From: Mailhella massiliensis
GTDB lineage: Bacteria > Desulfobacterota > Desulfovibrionia > Desulfovibrionales > Desulfovibrionaceae
DNA: 45,409 nt
Assembly (NCBI RefSeq): GCF_900155525.1
Contig: NZ_LT706952.1
Location: forward strand, 132,899 to 178,307
Reading direction: 5' to 3'
A program made the position numbers and the translations under genes. Shown one piece after another: positions 7,322 to 15,840 of this stretch (positions are counted from its first letter, which is position 1; each line of letters starts with the position of its first letter). The notes below the pieces were generated by a model. That model saw only the letters and a list, made by a program, of their open reading frames with translations, ran no database searches and had not been told where the DNA came from.

Positions 7322-8746
7322 TTATTCCGCAATGCCTGCGGCGGCTTCCATCACGCCTTCGGCCAGCGTGGGGTGGGCGTGGATGGTGCGGGAGATGTCG
7401 GAAACCTTCGCTCCCATCTCAAGGGCGAGGGCGCATTCGGCAATGAGGTCCGTGGCATGGGCGCCGGCAAAGTGCGCGCCGAGGAGCCTGCCGCTTTCCT
7501 TGTCCGCCACCAGCTTGAACACGCCGGGCAGTTCGCCCATGGCCTGCGCCTTGCCCAGTTCCCGGAACTGGAATTCCGAGGTGACGACGTCGAAGCCCTT
7601 GGCCTTGGCCTGCGCTTCGGTAAGGCCCACGTCGCCGATTTCCGGCGAGCTGAAGATGCCGGAGGGAACCACGTCGTAATTGGGCTTTTCGCTCGCGCCG
7701 AAGATGTTGGCCACGGCCACATGCGCTTCGGCAGAGGCCATGTGCGCCAGCATGATGCGCGCGGGGCCGAGAATGTCGCCGATGGCGTAGATGCCGGGCA
7801 CGGAGGTTTCGAGCTGGTCGTTCACGGTGATGTAGCCGCGCTTGTCGGTGGCGACTCCCGCTTCGGCAAGGCCGAGGCCGTCGGTCACGGGCACGCGGCC
7901 GATGGTCATGAAGATGCAGTCGGCCTCAAGGGTGACGGGCTTTTTGGCGGAGGCGGGCACAAGCTCGGGAGCGAGGAAGGGAGAGGGGCCGAGGTCGGCA
8001 AAGACCCTGCCGTCTTCCACCTTCGTGGCGTTCACGGTACGGGCGAGTTCCACCTTGATGCCCTTCTTCTTGGCTTCGCGCAGGAGGAGCCTGCTCATTT
8101 CCTCGTCCACGGAGGGCACGGGCAGAAGGCGGTTCTGCCCTTCCACGATGGTCACTTCGCTGCCGAAGGCGCGGAAGATGAAGGCCAGTTCCGTGCCGAC
8201 CACGCCGCCGCCCACGATGATGAGGCGCGCGGGCACATGCTCGAGTTCCAGAGCTTCATTGCTGGAAAGAATATACTTGCCGTCCACGGGCAGGGAGGGG
8301 AGATTCAGCACGTTGGAGCCGGTGGCGATGATGACCCTGTCGCCTTCGATGTCCTGAACCGTGCCGTCGGCAAGGGTGGCCTGCACGAGGTTTGCGCTCA
8401 CCACGCGGCCGCGGCCCATGACCACGTTGACCTTCAGCTTCCGGCAGGTCTTTTCGAGGCCCCCGCGCAGGGTTTCGGAAACCTTGCGCTTTCTGGCGAT
8501 GACGGAGGGCATGTCCACGGAAGGGGCGCCTTCGCAGGAAATGCCGAATTCTCCGGCGCGGCGGATGGTTTCCAGCGCTTCTGCCGAGGATTTCAGGGTT
8601 TTGGTGGGAATGCAGCCGCAGTTGAGACAGGTGCCGCCGAGCCAGGTGGATTCCACGAGGGTGACGTCCGCGCCGCGTTTTGCGGCGTCGAAGGCGGCCG
8701 TATAGCCGCCGGGGCCTGCACCGATGACGGTGATGCGAAGAGCCAT
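7322..8746 (-). CDS. lpdA: dihydrolipoyl dehydrogenase
   Basis: FAD-dependent oxidoreductase of 474 residues that reoxidises dihydrolipoyl groups with NAD+. The FAD Rossmann motif is VIGAGPGGYTAA. The redox-active disulfide is GGTCLNCGCIPTK (C40 and C45, with an additional C43 between them, where most relatives have Val). The NAD domain has IIVGGGVVGTELAFIF, and the second FAD motif includes GIYAIGDILG. The C-terminal interface has the catalytic HAHPTLAEG. It is followed on the same strand by gcvH, which supports a role as the glycine-cleavage L protein. The gene ends about 150 bp before gcvH. Confidence 0.94.
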   Translation of the reverse strand: MALRITVIGAGPGGYTAAFDAAKRGADVTLVESTWLGGTCLNCGCIPTKTLKSSAEALETIRRAGEFGISCEGAPSVDMPSVIARKRKVSETLRGGLEKTCRKLKVNVVMGRGRVVSANLVQATLADGTVQDIEGDRVIIATGSNVLNLPSLPVDGKYILSSNEALELEHVPARLIIVGGGVVGTELAFIFRAFGSEVTIVEGQNRLLPVPSVDEEMSRLLLREAKKKGIKVELARTVNATKVEDGRVFADLGPSPFLAPELVPASAKKPVTLEADCIFMTIGRVPVTDGLGLAEAGVATDKRGYITVNDQLETSVPGIYAIGDILGPARIMLAHMASAEAHVAVANIFGASEKPNYDVVPSGIFSSPEIGDVGLTEAQAKAKGFDVVTSEFQFRELGKAQAMGELPGVFKLVADKESGRLLGAHFAGAHATDLIAECALALEMGAKVSDISRTIHAHPTLAEGVMEAAAGIAE

Positions 8747-8859
8747 GTTGTTGCCTGCCTTGGTAAATATGTTTCAGGCCCGACGGCCTTCAGGAAGCGG
8801 GCCCGTGGTGGGAAACAAGCCTTTCTGTCCCGCGCGGGAAGAGCTGCGGGGCGAAAGAT

Positions 8860-8885
8860 GCGCCTCCCGCCGCGGCGGGAGGCGC
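8860..8885. repeat. 26-bp perfect palindrome upstream of lpdA
   Basis: GCGCCTCCCGCCG and its exact complement form a GC-only palindrome directly after the stop of the glutaredoxin-domain gene. On the minus strand it is followed by ATCTTTCG. It could be a weak terminator or attenuator between that gene and lpdA. Confidence 0.5.
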
Positions 8886-8892
8886 TCCCGGG

Positions 8893-9723
8893 TTATTCAC
8901 CCTTGATGATGTCGGTCTTGGGAAGGGCCGCGCGAACCTTGGAGCGGTAGGGCAGCAGATTGGCGAGCGGTTCGATGCCCTTCACGGGTTCGGTGCTGGC
9001 CTGAATGCCGAAGGGCAGCATCATGTCGCCGCAGGCTTCGGCCACCATCTTGCCGGCAAGGGCGGCGTCGGCGGGGGAGAGCCAGGCGAGGGAACCGTCG
9101 GCCTGGGGAATGGGCTCAAGGTAGAGGCGGATGACGTTGTCCTTGAAGGCGCGCACAAGAGCGATGCTCTTGCCGAGGTCTTCCTTGGAGGGAGCTTCGC
9201 CGCCGGTGGCGGCGGGGTACACGGAAGCCGGACCGGGAATGTTCAGACGGACGCGGGTCAGGCAGCCGGTGTTGATGAGTCTTTCCAGCAGGTCGGCATT
9301 GCGGCCGTCGCTGTCGATGACCACCTGAAGGCCGCCCTTGGCCAGCGCGGTGACGAGTTCCACGAAGTGGTCTTCCTCACCGGCGGGAACCTTGGACACG
9401 TTCAGGCCGGAAATCCAGCCGTGCAGCATCTTGCTTTCGGAAACGGCGCCGGCGTCGCCGAGAGCCTTGCCGGAAAGCAGGTAGGCGATGATGACGCCCG
9501 TGCCCTGAAGCACCACGTCGCCGTCGTCGTCATGGAACATGGGGAATTCCACGCCGGTTTCGTTGCGGTGCAGGAACTTGCGGTTGGCGCGGTAGAAGCC
9601 GTTCACGATGTCCTTGTCGGCCTCGAGATCGTAGCTGCCGTAGGTGATGCCCTTGGCATCCATGAATTCATGCGTGATGCGGCAACGGATACAGTTGGGG
9701 GCCCTGTAAAGAGTGATGGCCAT
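8893..9723 (-). CDS. glutaredoxin-domain protein with barrel-like C-terminal region
   Basis: 276 residues. Residues 1-85 form a glutaredoxin-like fold: ITLYRAPNCIRCRITHEFMDAKGI with a CxxC redox motif (C11, C14) and a TGVEFPMFHDDDG cis-Pro-type segment. Residues about 100-250 (VTALAKGGLQVVIDSDGRNADLLERLINTG, RVRLNIPGP, RAFKDNVIRLYLEPIP) resemble the strand-helix rhythm of a radical SAM activase-like half barrel, but lack the CxxxCxxC cluster. I infer a fused, possibly degenerate domain; I cannot name a function. It precedes lpdA and gcvH on the same strand and may participate in thiol or lipoyl redox chemistry. Start ATG 9723 has a TGGAG site. Confidence 0.7.
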   Translation of the reverse strand: MAITLYRAPNCIRCRITHEFMDAKGITYGSYDLEADKDIVNGFYRANRKFLHRNETGVEFPMFHDDDGDVVLQGTGVIIAYLLSGKALGDAGAVSESKMLHGWISGLNVSKVPAGEEDHFVELVTALAKGGLQVVIDSDGRNADLLERLINTGCLTRVRLNIPGPASVYPAATGGEAPSKEDLGKSIALVRAFKDNVIRLYLEPIPQADGSLAWLSPADAALAGKMVAEACGDMMLPFGIQASTEPVKGIEPLANLLPYRSKVRAALPKTDIIKGE

Positions 9724-10279
9724 GGCAAAACTCCATAACGGTTAGAAATTCTGTATGTCCGGGCCGGAAAGGCGGCCTTGCCGGAATGCCCGGCGGAAAA
9801 GATTGCGGCCTTGCGGTATTTCACCAGAAAACGGAAAGGATGGCAACGCGGAGCGGGCCTCTGGGGCAGCTGGTGAAAACATATTCAATAGATATTTCTT
9901 CTAGTGAAAATCACCTCTCCTGTCAAGGTGCGGGAAGGGGGAAACGCTTTCGGGCTCTTCGGCGACGGAGCTTTTTTCCGCCCGGCGGCCGGGACTTTTT
10001 TCCGGCGGAAGGGAAACGGGAGTTTTTTTGCGGCCTTCCCCTCAGGGAGGGGGCGGCGCCCCTTCCTTTTCTGCGTCGTATCCTTTTTTCCGCCCGGAAA
10101 GGGGCTTGCCGGAAAAGGATGCCGGGAGTAAGAGTCCTCGGCGGCGCGTTTCTCTTATTGCCATGGAGCAGTTTTTTCCTCTGCCGCGCAGAAGACATTT
10201 TTAACATTGCTTATCGGTAATGGATAGGATACGCTCCGATTATCTTAGTTCATTTCTATTCAATATTGAGGAATTCCAC
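9724..10279. other. long divergent intergenic region with stacked hairpins
   Basis: 556 bp between the divergent glutaredoxin-domain and TetR-type genes. An AT-rich patch at about 9870-9915 could hold promoters. On the + strand it is followed by a CACCT/AGGTG stem-loop, then GGAGC with TTTTTT, then hairpin CCCGG-CGG-CCGGG plus a T-run at 9981-10001, and a second hairpin plus TTTT at 10046-10070. These terminator-like structures have no upstream + strand gene, so a small RNA is conceivable. A 10-bp palindrome TCAATATTGA (10260-10269) overlaps the ribosome-site region of the TetR-type gene. Confidence 0.4.
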
Positions 10280-11095
10280 ATGGCCAGAAAAGCCGCAGAC
10301 GGTGTCCAGGAACCCGTGAAGAAGACGCGTGCCTACCATTCGCCCCGCAGAAAGGAGCAGGCAAATGTGACGAAAGCGCGCATCGTCGCGGCAGCCATGC
10401 AGCTCATGAAGGAAAAGGGCTATGCCGACATGACGCTGGAAGCCATAGCCCGGGAGGCGGGCGTGGCTCCGCAGACGGTGTACGCGGTGTGCGGCTCGAA
10501 AAAGGGCGTGCTGGCCGCCATACTGGAAACCACCGTGGAGGCCAAGCGCTACGACAAGCTGCGCGACTCCATCCCGCAGATCATGACGGGCAAGGAGCGC
10601 GTGAAGGAGATAGGCCATTTCACGGCCCTGCTCATGGAAGACGCCATGCCCGTGTTCGACATCATCCGGGGCATGAGCGTGCTTTCGCCGGAATTTGCCG
10701 AGCAGGAACGCGACCAGAGCCTCATGCTGCTGGAAAAATGCCGCAAGTCCGTGCACAAGATGGCGGAAGACGGCATGTTGCGTCCCGGTCTTTCCGAGGA
10801 GCGCGCCACGGAACTTTACTGGAGCATCACCACGCCGGGTATGCACCGCAGGCTGACCAAGGTGCTCAACTGGACGCCCGAGGAATATGCGGCCTGGATT
10901 TCGTATCTCATCGGCGTCACTCTGCTGGACTGGGATTCTCCCATGCCTTTCCTCAACGAGGAACCCCGCGCCGCAAGGCGCGCTCCCGTTGCCGTTAAAA
11001 AGCCTGCGCGCCGCACGACGAGGAAAAAGGCCGGAGAAGAGGCTTCTGCCGAAGCGGAAGCGGCTGCCGCCGGAGAGACCGAGGAGCAGGACTGA
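10280..11095 (+). CDS. TetR/AcrR-family transcriptional regulator
   Basis: 271 residues from ATG 10280 (TGAGGA site). After a basic N-terminal arm the DNA-binding domain reads ARIVAAAMQLMKEKGYADMTLEAIAREAGVAPQTVYAVCGSKKGVLAAILE, the canonical TetR HTH. The ligand-binding region (about 95-225) is helical. The C-terminus is an unusual Ala/Lys/Arg tail then an acidic Ala/Glu tail (KKPARRTTRKKAGEEASAEA), which may contact DNA non-specifically. A MATE exporter gene follows in the same direction 357 bp downstream, and TetR regulators often control such pumps, but a terminator-like hairpin lies between them. Confidence 0.9.
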   Translation: MARKAADGVQEPVKKTRAYHSPRRKEQANVTKARIVAAAMQLMKEKGYADMTLEAIAREAGVAPQTVYAVCGSKKGVLAAILETTVEAKRYDKLRDSIPQIMTGKERVKEIGHFTALLMEDAMPVFDIIRGMSVLSPEFAEQERDQSLMLLEKCRKSVHKMAEDGMLRPGLSEERATELYWSITTPGMHRRLTKVLNWTPEEYAAWISYLIGVTLLDWDSPMPFLNEEPRAARRAPVAVKKPARRTTRKKAGEEASAEAEAAAAGETEEQD

Positions 11096-11269
11096 GGACT
11101 TGCTTTTTTCTCTGAACCCTGTGAAGGAATAAAGAGAAGCCCTTGGCAGGGGCGGGGACGTTTCGTTTCCCGCGCAGAGGGAAAACAGGACGCCCGTGCA
11201 TGAGAGGAGGGAAGGCGGAAAGTTCCGCCGTCCCGTCGGGCGGTATTCTGTACGGGCGTTTGCCCGGGG

Positions 11270-11297
11270 AAGGGCCGTTTCGGCCTTTTCTTCTTTT
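11270..11297 (+). terminator. intrinsic terminator between TetR-type gene and MATE gene
   Basis: GAAGGGCCG-TTT-CGGCCTTTTC followed by TTCTTTT. It ends the regulator transcript about 175 bp after its stop. The rest of the 11096-11452 gap holds GC-rich sequence with no gene; the MATE promoter should lie between about 11300 and 11430 but no good -35/-10 pair was seen. Confidence 0.55.
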
Positions 11298-11452
11298 ATG
11301 ATTTATTTGCATCTGTTCCGCCACGGGCACGCAACGCGGTTGCGCGCCGCCCGATCCTGGGGAGAGCGGCCCGCGTTGCCGGTCCGCCCTGGCGGAGGCT
11401 TCCGGGGCCTGATTCCGGGCCGGCCTGCATATTCGGGCCGGAAAGGGGGAGC

Positions 11453-12859
11453 ATGACTCAGAACACCAAGGCCAATGAAATGGGAACGAAGGGCGTGGGC
11501 CGCCTTCTTCTCGAATATTCCATTCCCGCCATTCTCGGCATGATCATCGTGGCCCTCAACCAGATCATTTCCGCCATCTACATAGGCCACGGCGTGGGGC
11601 ATCTGGCCCTTGCGGCCATGGCCGTCACCTTCCCGCTCATCAACCTGCTCATGGCCTTCTGCCAGCTTGTGGCCGTGGGCTGCGCGGCGCTGTGCTCCAT
11701 AGAACTCGGCCGCAAGAACATGGTCAAGGCCCGCAGCATGCTGGGCCATTCCGTCATGCTGGAAATCCTCTTCGGGCTGATTTTCGGCATCATTTTCTGG
11801 ATTTTCCTCGACCCTCTGCTCGTCTTCTTCGGGGCAAGCGGCGATACGCTGCGCTATGCCCACGAGTTCATGCTGCCCCTGGTGGTGCTTTCGCCCATCG
11901 GTTTTCTCATGCTGGGCTTCAACTTCCTGGCGCGCGCCACGGGATACCCCAAGACGGCCATGATGACGGCGATGCTCTCCGCCCTGGGCATCGTGGTGTT
12001 TTCCCCCATCTTCATTTACTGGTGGGGCTGGGGCATGTACGGCGCGGCCTGGGCGCAGATAGCCGGGCAGACCATGTCCGTCATCTGGCTGGTGACGCAT
12101 TTTGCCCGCAAAAGCTCGCTCATCCACTTCCAGAAGGATATCTGGAAGCTCAGGATGAAGAGCATACGCAAGATTCTGGCCATAGGCATGGCGCCCTTCC
12201 TCATCAACTTCTGCGCCTGCATCGTGGTGGTGGTCATCAACCGCGCCCTTCAGGAATACGGCGGAGACATGGCCATCGGCGCCTTCGGCATCCTGAACCG
12301 CCTGCTCATGCTCTTTGCGCTGAGCGTCATCGGGCTGGGGCAGGGGATGCAGCCCATCATCGGCTTCAACTTCGGCGCCAAAAGGCCCGACCGCGTGCGC
12401 CTCGCCCTGAAGTACGGCATGATCAGCGCCACGGTCATCACCCTTGCGGGTATGCTCGGCTCCTGGTTCATTCCCGAACTTCTGGTGCGCATCTTCACCG
12501 ATCACCCCCAGCTTGTGGAAGTGTCGGCAAGGGCCCTGCGCATCACCGGCGGCGTGTTCATCTTCGTGGGCCCGCAGATCATCATCGGTACCTATTTCCA
12601 GTCCATAGGGCAGGCCAAGATAGCGAGCATCGTCTCCCTGTGCCGTCAGATGATATGCCTTGTGCCCGCGCTGCTCATCCTGCCCCTGTTCTTCGGGCTG
12701 GACGGCGTGTGGCTGAGCATTCCCATTGCGGACTTCACGGGCTGCCTGGTGGCTTCCCTCTTCCTCTTCTTCGCCCTGCGTGCGGAGGATAACGACTGTA
12801 TGCCCGGCGACCCTGCGTGCAAGCCGCCGTCGAGCTTCTTCATTCCCAGGAAATACTGA
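11453..12859 (+). CDS. MATE family efflux transporter
   Basis: Cation-coupled multidrug or metabolite exporter of the inner membrane, 468 residues, MepA/DinF-like. About 12 hydrophobic helices arranged as two six-helix halves are visible. The first half begins LLEYSIPAILGMIIVALNQIISAIYIGHGVG and the second IRKILAIGMAPFLINFCACIVVVVINRALQEYGG. Conserved family segments include GFNFLARATGYPK in the first half and GMQPIIGFNFGAKRPDRVR in the second. A GGGGGAG ribosome site lies about 4 bp before the ATG. The substrate cannot be told from sequence. A TetR-type regulator precedes it. Confidence 0.94.
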   Translation: MTQNTKANEMGTKGVGRLLLEYSIPAILGMIIVALNQIISAIYIGHGVGHLALAAMAVTFPLINLLMAFCQLVAVGCAALCSIELGRKNMVKARSMLGHSVMLEILFGLIFGIIFWIFLDPLLVFFGASGDTLRYAHEFMLPLVVLSPIGFLMLGFNFLARATGYPKTAMMTAMLSALGIVVFSPIFIYWWGWGMYGAAWAQIAGQTMSVIWLVTHFARKSSLIHFQKDIWKLRMKSIRKILAIGMAPFLINFCACIVVVVINRALQEYGGDMAIGAFGILNRLLMLFALSVIGLGQGMQPIIGFNFGAKRPDRVRLALKYGMISATVITLAGMLGSWFIPELLVRIFTDHPQLVEVSARALRITGGVFIFVGPQIIIGTYFQSIGQAKIASIVSLCRQMICLVPALLILPLFFGLDGVWLSIPIADFTGCLVASLFLFFALRAEDNDCMPGDPACKPPSSFFIPRKY

Positions 12860-12870
12860 TGCCGGACAAA

Positions 12871-12907
12871 GGGCGGATGCGGCGACGGGCCGTTCCGCCC
12901 TTTTTTT
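12871..12907 (+). terminator. intrinsic terminator after the MATE gene
   Basis: GGGCGGA (12871-12877) pairs with TCCGCCC (12894-12900), followed by seven T. The remaining bases up to 13175 hold no gene I can support. Confidence 0.8.
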
Positions 12908-13175
12908 ACGCCCGGGTTCTGCCGGGCCTGTGCGTCATGTGCGCGCAAAGGATTGCGCCGGCCCGCGCAGGAGTTCCGTCTCGTCCGGGAAAAGGCTCCG
13001 GGGTACTCCCGCAGGAGGCGCGCGGCGCTGTGCCCCGCCGCGGCGTGTGGTACGCGGCGCGGGCATGAGGGGCGGGACGCTTTTGCGCGCTTTCCGGGAA
13101 GGAAAAGGCGGAACCCTGCCTCTCGCGGCCTTTTCTCCTGCGAAAGCTGGCCGGGCTGCTTTCGCAGGCCGCGAC

Positions 13176-13203
13176 GGAAAAAGCCGGGAGAAGCTCCCGG
13201 CTT
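13176..13203 (-). terminator. intrinsic terminator after the UvrA-like gene
   Basis: On the minus strand AAGCCGGGAG and CTCCCGGCTT form a 10-bp stem with a 3-nt loop, followed by a run of T (plus-strand AAAAA at 13178-13182). It lies 23 bp after the stop of the UvrA paralogue. Confidence 0.85.
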
Positions 13204-13226
13204 GTCGGCCTTTGGCGGGCGAAAGG

Positions 13227-15728
13227 CTACAGGCGTCCGGCAAGGCACGCGCCGGTGAGGCTTGCAGGCTCCTGCATGATTTCCCACGGCGTGCCCGTCG
13301 CCACCACTCGTCCGCCTTCCTCGCCGCCGCCCGGCCCCATGTCCACGATGTAGTCGGCGTTTCGCATCACTGCAAGGTCGTGCTCGATGACGATGACGGT
13401 GGCCCCGCTCTTCATGAGCGTGCGGAACACGGAAAGCAGGGTTTCCACGTCCTTCGGATGCAGGCCTATGGTGGGTTCGTCGAAGACGAAGAGGGTGTCG
13501 TTCTGCCCCCGGCTCATTTCTCCGGCGAGCTTGAGGCGCTGCGCCTCGCCGCCGGAAAGGCCGGGCGTGCCCTCCCCGAGGGTGAGGTAGCCGAGGCCGA
13601 GGCTTTCCAGCACCGCAAGGCGCTGGCGCACCAGCTTCATGTCCGCGCATACGTCCAGCGCGGTATGAATGTCCATGGCCATGAGTTCGGGCAGGGGGTG
13701 GTTTCTTCCGTCGCCGCCGGGCACGGTGACATCCCGGGCTTCGGGAGAGAAGCGGCTGCCCCGGCATTCGGGGCAGGGAATGTCCACATCGGGCAGAAAC
13801 TGCACGTCGAGGCTCACCATGCCCGTGCCGTCGCAGGCGGGACAGCGAAGCTTTCCGGTATTGTAGGAAAAATCTCCGGCCTTGAAGCCGCGTTTTTTCG
13901 CTTCCGGGCTGCGGGCGAAGATTTTGCGCATTTCGTCGTGCACGTCCGCATAGGTGGCCACGGTGGAACGCACGTTGACGCCTATGGGCGCGGCGTCGAT
14001 GAGTTTCACGCGGCGGATGCCTTCCGCGCTTACGGCGCGCACATGGGCGGGCAGGGGCGCGCCGTCGATGCAGGCCTGAAGCGCAGGAACGAGGCTTTCC
14101 AGCACAAGGGTGGTCTTGCCGGAGCCGGAAACGCCGGTTACCACCGTCATCTTCCCTTTGGGGAAGGCGACTTCAAGAGACTTGACCGTATGAATGGCCC
14201 CGGTTCGGAGGCGGATGCTCCCGCCGTCGAAGAGCCCTTCCGAGGTTTTTTCGGGCAGGCGCGTCGTTTCGTTCAGAAAGGGCCCGATGAGCGAGTCGGG
14301 GTTCTGCCTGATGTCGGCAATGCTGCCCTGCGCGATGACGTTGCCGCCGCCCGCTCCGGCCCCGGGGCCGAGTTCGATGAGCCAGTCGGCACAGGAAAGA
14401 ACGCTGGTATCGTGATCCACGAGAATGACGGAATTGCCGTCCGCCACAAGGTCGTGCATCACGCCCCTGAGTCCTGCGAGGTTGGAAGGGTGCAGACCTG
14501 TGGAAGGTTCGTCCAGCACATAGAGCACGCCCGTGGTGCGGTTGCGTACCGCGCGGGCAAGCTGCATTCTCTGCCGCTCCCCGGTGGAAAGAGTGGCGGC
14601 CGCCCGGTCGAGGGTGAGATAGCCGAGCCCGAGGTCGAGCAGGCGCTCTGCCGTGTTCTGAAAGGATTCGCAGATGCTTTCCGCCATGGCGCAAAGCGCG
14701 TCGGGCACGGAGGAGGGCACTTCCGCCACCCAGCGGACGAGGGAGGAAAGCGTCATGGCGCAGGCTCTGTCCAGCGTGAGGCCGTGGAGCCTGGGCGCGC
14801 GTGCGGCGGCAGAGAGGCGCGTGCCCCCGCAGTCGGGGCAGATGTCTTCCTTCAGGAATTTTTCCACCCGCTTCATGCCCTTTTCGTCCTTCACCTTGGC
14901 AAGGGCGTTTTCCACCGTGTACACGGCATTGTAGTAGGTGAAATCCAGTTCCCCGGCCTGATTGGAGCTTTTGGCCTTGTAGAAGATGTGCTTCTTTTCC
15001 GCCGGGCCGTGGTAGACGATGTTCTTTTCCTCTTCCGTAAGATCGCGGAAGGGCACGTCGGTACGCACGCCCATGGCCCGGCATACGTCGGTCATGAGCG
15101 ACCACATGAGCGAGTTCCACGGGGCCACGGCCCCCTGGTCGATGGTCAGCGAATCGTCCGGCACGAGGGAATCCATGTCCACGGCGCGCACCACGCCCGT
15201 GCCGTCGCAGGTGCGGCAGGCTCCCCGGCTGTTGAAGGCCAGGTCTTCCGCGCCCGGCCCGTGGAACACGGCCCCGCATACCGGGCAGACGATGGGCTTT
15301 TCCGCCGCCACGGCGAGCGTGGGCGGCACATGGTGCCCGTTCGGGCAGACGTGGCTTGCCAGGCGCGAGAACATGAGGCGCAGACTGTTCAGAAGCTCCG
15401 TACCCGTGCCGAAGGTGCTGCGTATGCCGGGAATGCCCGGCCTCTGCCGCAGGGCGAGGGCCGCAGGCACATGCAGCACCTCGTCCACCGGCGGCTTCGT
15501 CGCCTGCGTCATGCGCCGCCGCGTATAGGTGGAAAGCGCTTCCAGATAGCGGCGCGAGCCTTCCGCATACAGAACGCCGAGGGCCAGCGAGGACTTGCCC
15601 GAACCGGATACCCCGGCCACGGCGACAATGCCGTTCAGGGGCACGTCCACGTCGATGTTCTTCAGATTGTGCACGCGTGCGCCCCGGACAAGAATATGTC
15701 CGGGCGCGTTCCGGGCAGGGTGATTCAT
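13227..15728 (-). CDS. UvrA-like ABC ATPase (short paralogue)
   Basis: 833 residues, about 100 shorter than the UvrA of nucleotide excision repair. Two ABC units are present. The first Walker A is GVSGSGKSS (39-47), with its signature ATLSTGERQRMQLARA and Walker B VLYVLDEPSTGLHPSN. The second has VTGVSGSGKTTL, signature LSGGEAQRLKLAGE and FVFDEPTIGLHPKD. Zinc-binding Cys pairs occur in both units (CPVCG, CRTCDGTG, CPDCGGTRL, CPACDGTG, CPECRGSRF). The shortened region between the first Walker A and first signature suggests loss of much of the UvrB-binding insertion. This fits class II UvrA/DrrC-type proteins linked to drug or DNA-adduct tolerance (family knowledge); the main UvrA is presumably elsewhere. 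Start ATG 15728 follows GAGAGGA. Confidence 0.88.
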   Translation of the reverse strand: MNHPARNAPGHILVRGARVHNLKNIDVDVPLNGIVAVAGVSGSGKSSLALGVLYAEGSRRYLEALSTYTRRRMTQATKPPVDEVLHVPAALALRQRPGIPGIRSTFGTGTELLNSLRLMFSRLASHVCPNGHHVPPTLAVAAEKPIVCPVCGAVFHGPGAEDLAFNSRGACRTCDGTGVVRAVDMDSLVPDDSLTIDQGAVAPWNSLMWSLMTDVCRAMGVRTDVPFRDLTEEEKNIVYHGPAEKKHIFYKAKSSNQAGELDFTYYNAVYTVENALAKVKDEKGMKRVEKFLKEDICPDCGGTRLSAAARAPRLHGLTLDRACAMTLSSLVRWVAEVPSSVPDALCAMAESICESFQNTAERLLDLGLGYLTLDRAAATLSTGERQRMQLARAVRNRTTGVLYVLDEPSTGLHPSNLAGLRGVMHDLVADGNSVILVDHDTSVLSCADWLIELGPGAGAGGGNVIAQGSIADIRQNPDSLIGPFLNETTRLPEKTSEGLFDGGSIRLRTGAIHTVKSLEVAFPKGKMTVVTGVSGSGKTTLVLESLVPALQACIDGAPLPAHVRAVSAEGIRRVKLIDAAPIGVNVRSTVATYADVHDEMRKIFARSPEAKKRGFKAGDFSYNTGKLRCPACDGTGMVSLDVQFLPDVDIPCPECRGSRFSPEARDVTVPGGDGRNHPLPELMAMDIHTALDVCADMKLVRQRLAVLESLGLGYLTLGEGTPGLSGGEAQRLKLAGEMSRGQNDTLFVFDEPTIGLHPKDVETLLSVFRTLMKSGATVIVIEHDLAVMRNADYIVDMGPGGGEEGGRVVATGTPWEIMQEPASLTGACLAGRL

Positions 15729-15840
15729 GGCGCGTCCTCTCTTCCGGCCCGTTGCGCTTTTTCCGTGCGCCTTGCCACGATTCGTTCACGCCGGAAAGGC
15801 GCCCGCAGCGCTGCGGAAGACCGGATGTTTTGAAATGTTT

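Noticed and set aside
12726-15833. Very long + strand open frame (over 1000 codons) opposite the UvrA-like gene
   Set aside because: It is the GC-rich antisense of a clear ABC ATPase gene; its His/Gly/Ala-rich sequence matches no family and it lacks a ribosome site.
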